Shown here: positions 63,718 through 64,000 of the stretch, piece after piece | How positions within the stretch are numbered: position 1 is the stretch's first letter | How the letters are laid out: each line of letters starts with the position of its first letter | Assembly (NCBI RefSeq): GCF_000160535.1 | Contig: NZ_GG704784.1 | Coordinates: 6,258 to 70,257, forward strand | DNA: 64,000 nucleotides | Reading direction: 5' to 3' | DNA from: Hallella bergensis DSM 17361 | Lineage (GTDB): Bacteria > Bacteroidota > Bacteroidia > Bacteroidales > Bacteroidaceae | The notes under the pieces: generated by a model | What the model saw: the letters and a program-made list of their open reading frames with translations, nothing else | Database searches by the model: none | Told to the model about the DNA's origin: nothing | Made by a program: the position numbers and the translations under genes

Positions 63718-63769
63718 TGCCCCGGTGTTCCCCATCATTTGTCTCCAATCTCTTTGACATCTTATCATC

Positions 63770-64000
63770 ATGACGCATCATTCCTTAAGTTCAAGGCTCA
63801 TCATCGCCCTACTCTTCTGCCTCACCCTTCCGATGGCGGCCTGGGCACAGCACACCACCCTGAAGCAGGAGATGGACTGGCTGCACCAGGTCAGGAAGGT
63901 GAACTTTGTCTACGACGCCAAGCTCCATGTGGACAAGGCCTACACGGGGCCTAACATCCGCAAGATGCAGCTGGGGCAAGCCTTGGCCACGCTCTTTGCA
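63770..64000 (+). CDS. Start of a receptor with an STN-like domain (partial)
   Basis: 77 codons reach the window edge. A signal peptide (about 26 residues, LIIALLFCLTLPMAAWAQ) is followed by QEMDWLHQVRKVNFVYDAKL and later KMQLGQALATLFA, the pattern of the secretin/TonB short N-terminal (STN) domain. In Bacteroidota this usually precedes a carboxypeptidase-like domain and a TonB-dependent barrel that signals to an anti-sigma factor. The rest is outside the window, so the assignment rests on this short segment. Confidence 0.6.
   Translation, partial: MTHHSLSSRLIIALLFCLTLPMAAWAQHTTLKQEMDWLHQVRKVNFVYDAKLHVDKAYTGPNIRKMQLGQALATLFA

Overview
The window reads as chromosomal DNA of a Bacteroidota species, most likely Prevotellaceae. 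The evidence is the recurring -7 promoter motif TAnnTTTG (with TTTG or TTG about 17-20 bases upstream at the best sites), the near absence of Shine-Dalgarno sequences, a SusC/SusD pair with a hybrid two-component regulator, a galM-transporter-galK operon, GIN-domain and DUF4827 lipoproteins, and short AT-rich repeats typical of the group. The species is an inference. I see no rRNA, tRNA or CRISPR array.

Layout. 1-606 is non-coding and holds a dispersed repeat. 607-6728 (minus) carries a MutS-like membrane ATPase, a receiver/PEP-binding protein and a sugar nucleotidyltransferase. 6902-15545 (plus) carries an ABC-F ATPase, grpE-dnaJ, folC and the galactose genes galM, an MFS transporter and galK. 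15546-16935 is a repeat-rich convergent gap. A minus-strand GIN lipoprotein follows at 16936-17625. 17741-19350 is a likely rearrangement: a 16-codon copy of the start of the next gene, then an AT-rich gene for an unknown secreted protein. 19351-23742 is a 1463-residue 2-hydroxyacyl-CoA dehydratase activator-type protein. 24572-31950 is a likely operon of cysE, a THUMP methyltransferase, an S9 peptidase, purD and two membrane proteins. A flavin reductase follows at 32225.

32952-53300 is a polysaccharide utilisation locus. A minus-strand operon encodes a carboxylesterase, SusC, SusD, a GH3 enzyme, two CE1-type esterases and a second GH3 enzyme. A divergent hybrid histidine kinase (49188-53300) probably controls it, and a pectate lyase/pectin esterase fusion lies at its far end. 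The gene set suggests uptake of esterified plant cell-wall oligosaccharides, trimmed in the periplasm by exo-glycosidases and esterases; no endo-xylanase or endo-glucanase is visible. 54147-62455 holds housekeeping and envelope genes (DUF2723 protein, polysaccharide deacetylase, queG, glmM, DUF4827 lipoprotein, NrnA-type phosphoesterase). The window ends in an outer-membrane protein and the start of a receptor with an STN-like domain.

The most unusual signal is non-coding. Five intergenic regions each carry about 110 bases that divide exactly into degenerate 22-base units (299-408, 15784-15893, 24126-24235, 53682-53791, 62657-62766). A short hairpin-forming AT-rich module accompanies each array, and in four of five a conserved block around ACATGGCGC lies 28-44 bases from the array. 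One copy lies inside a 711-base segment bounded by 25-base inverted repeats and an 8-base direct repeat, which looks like a non-autonomous mobile element.
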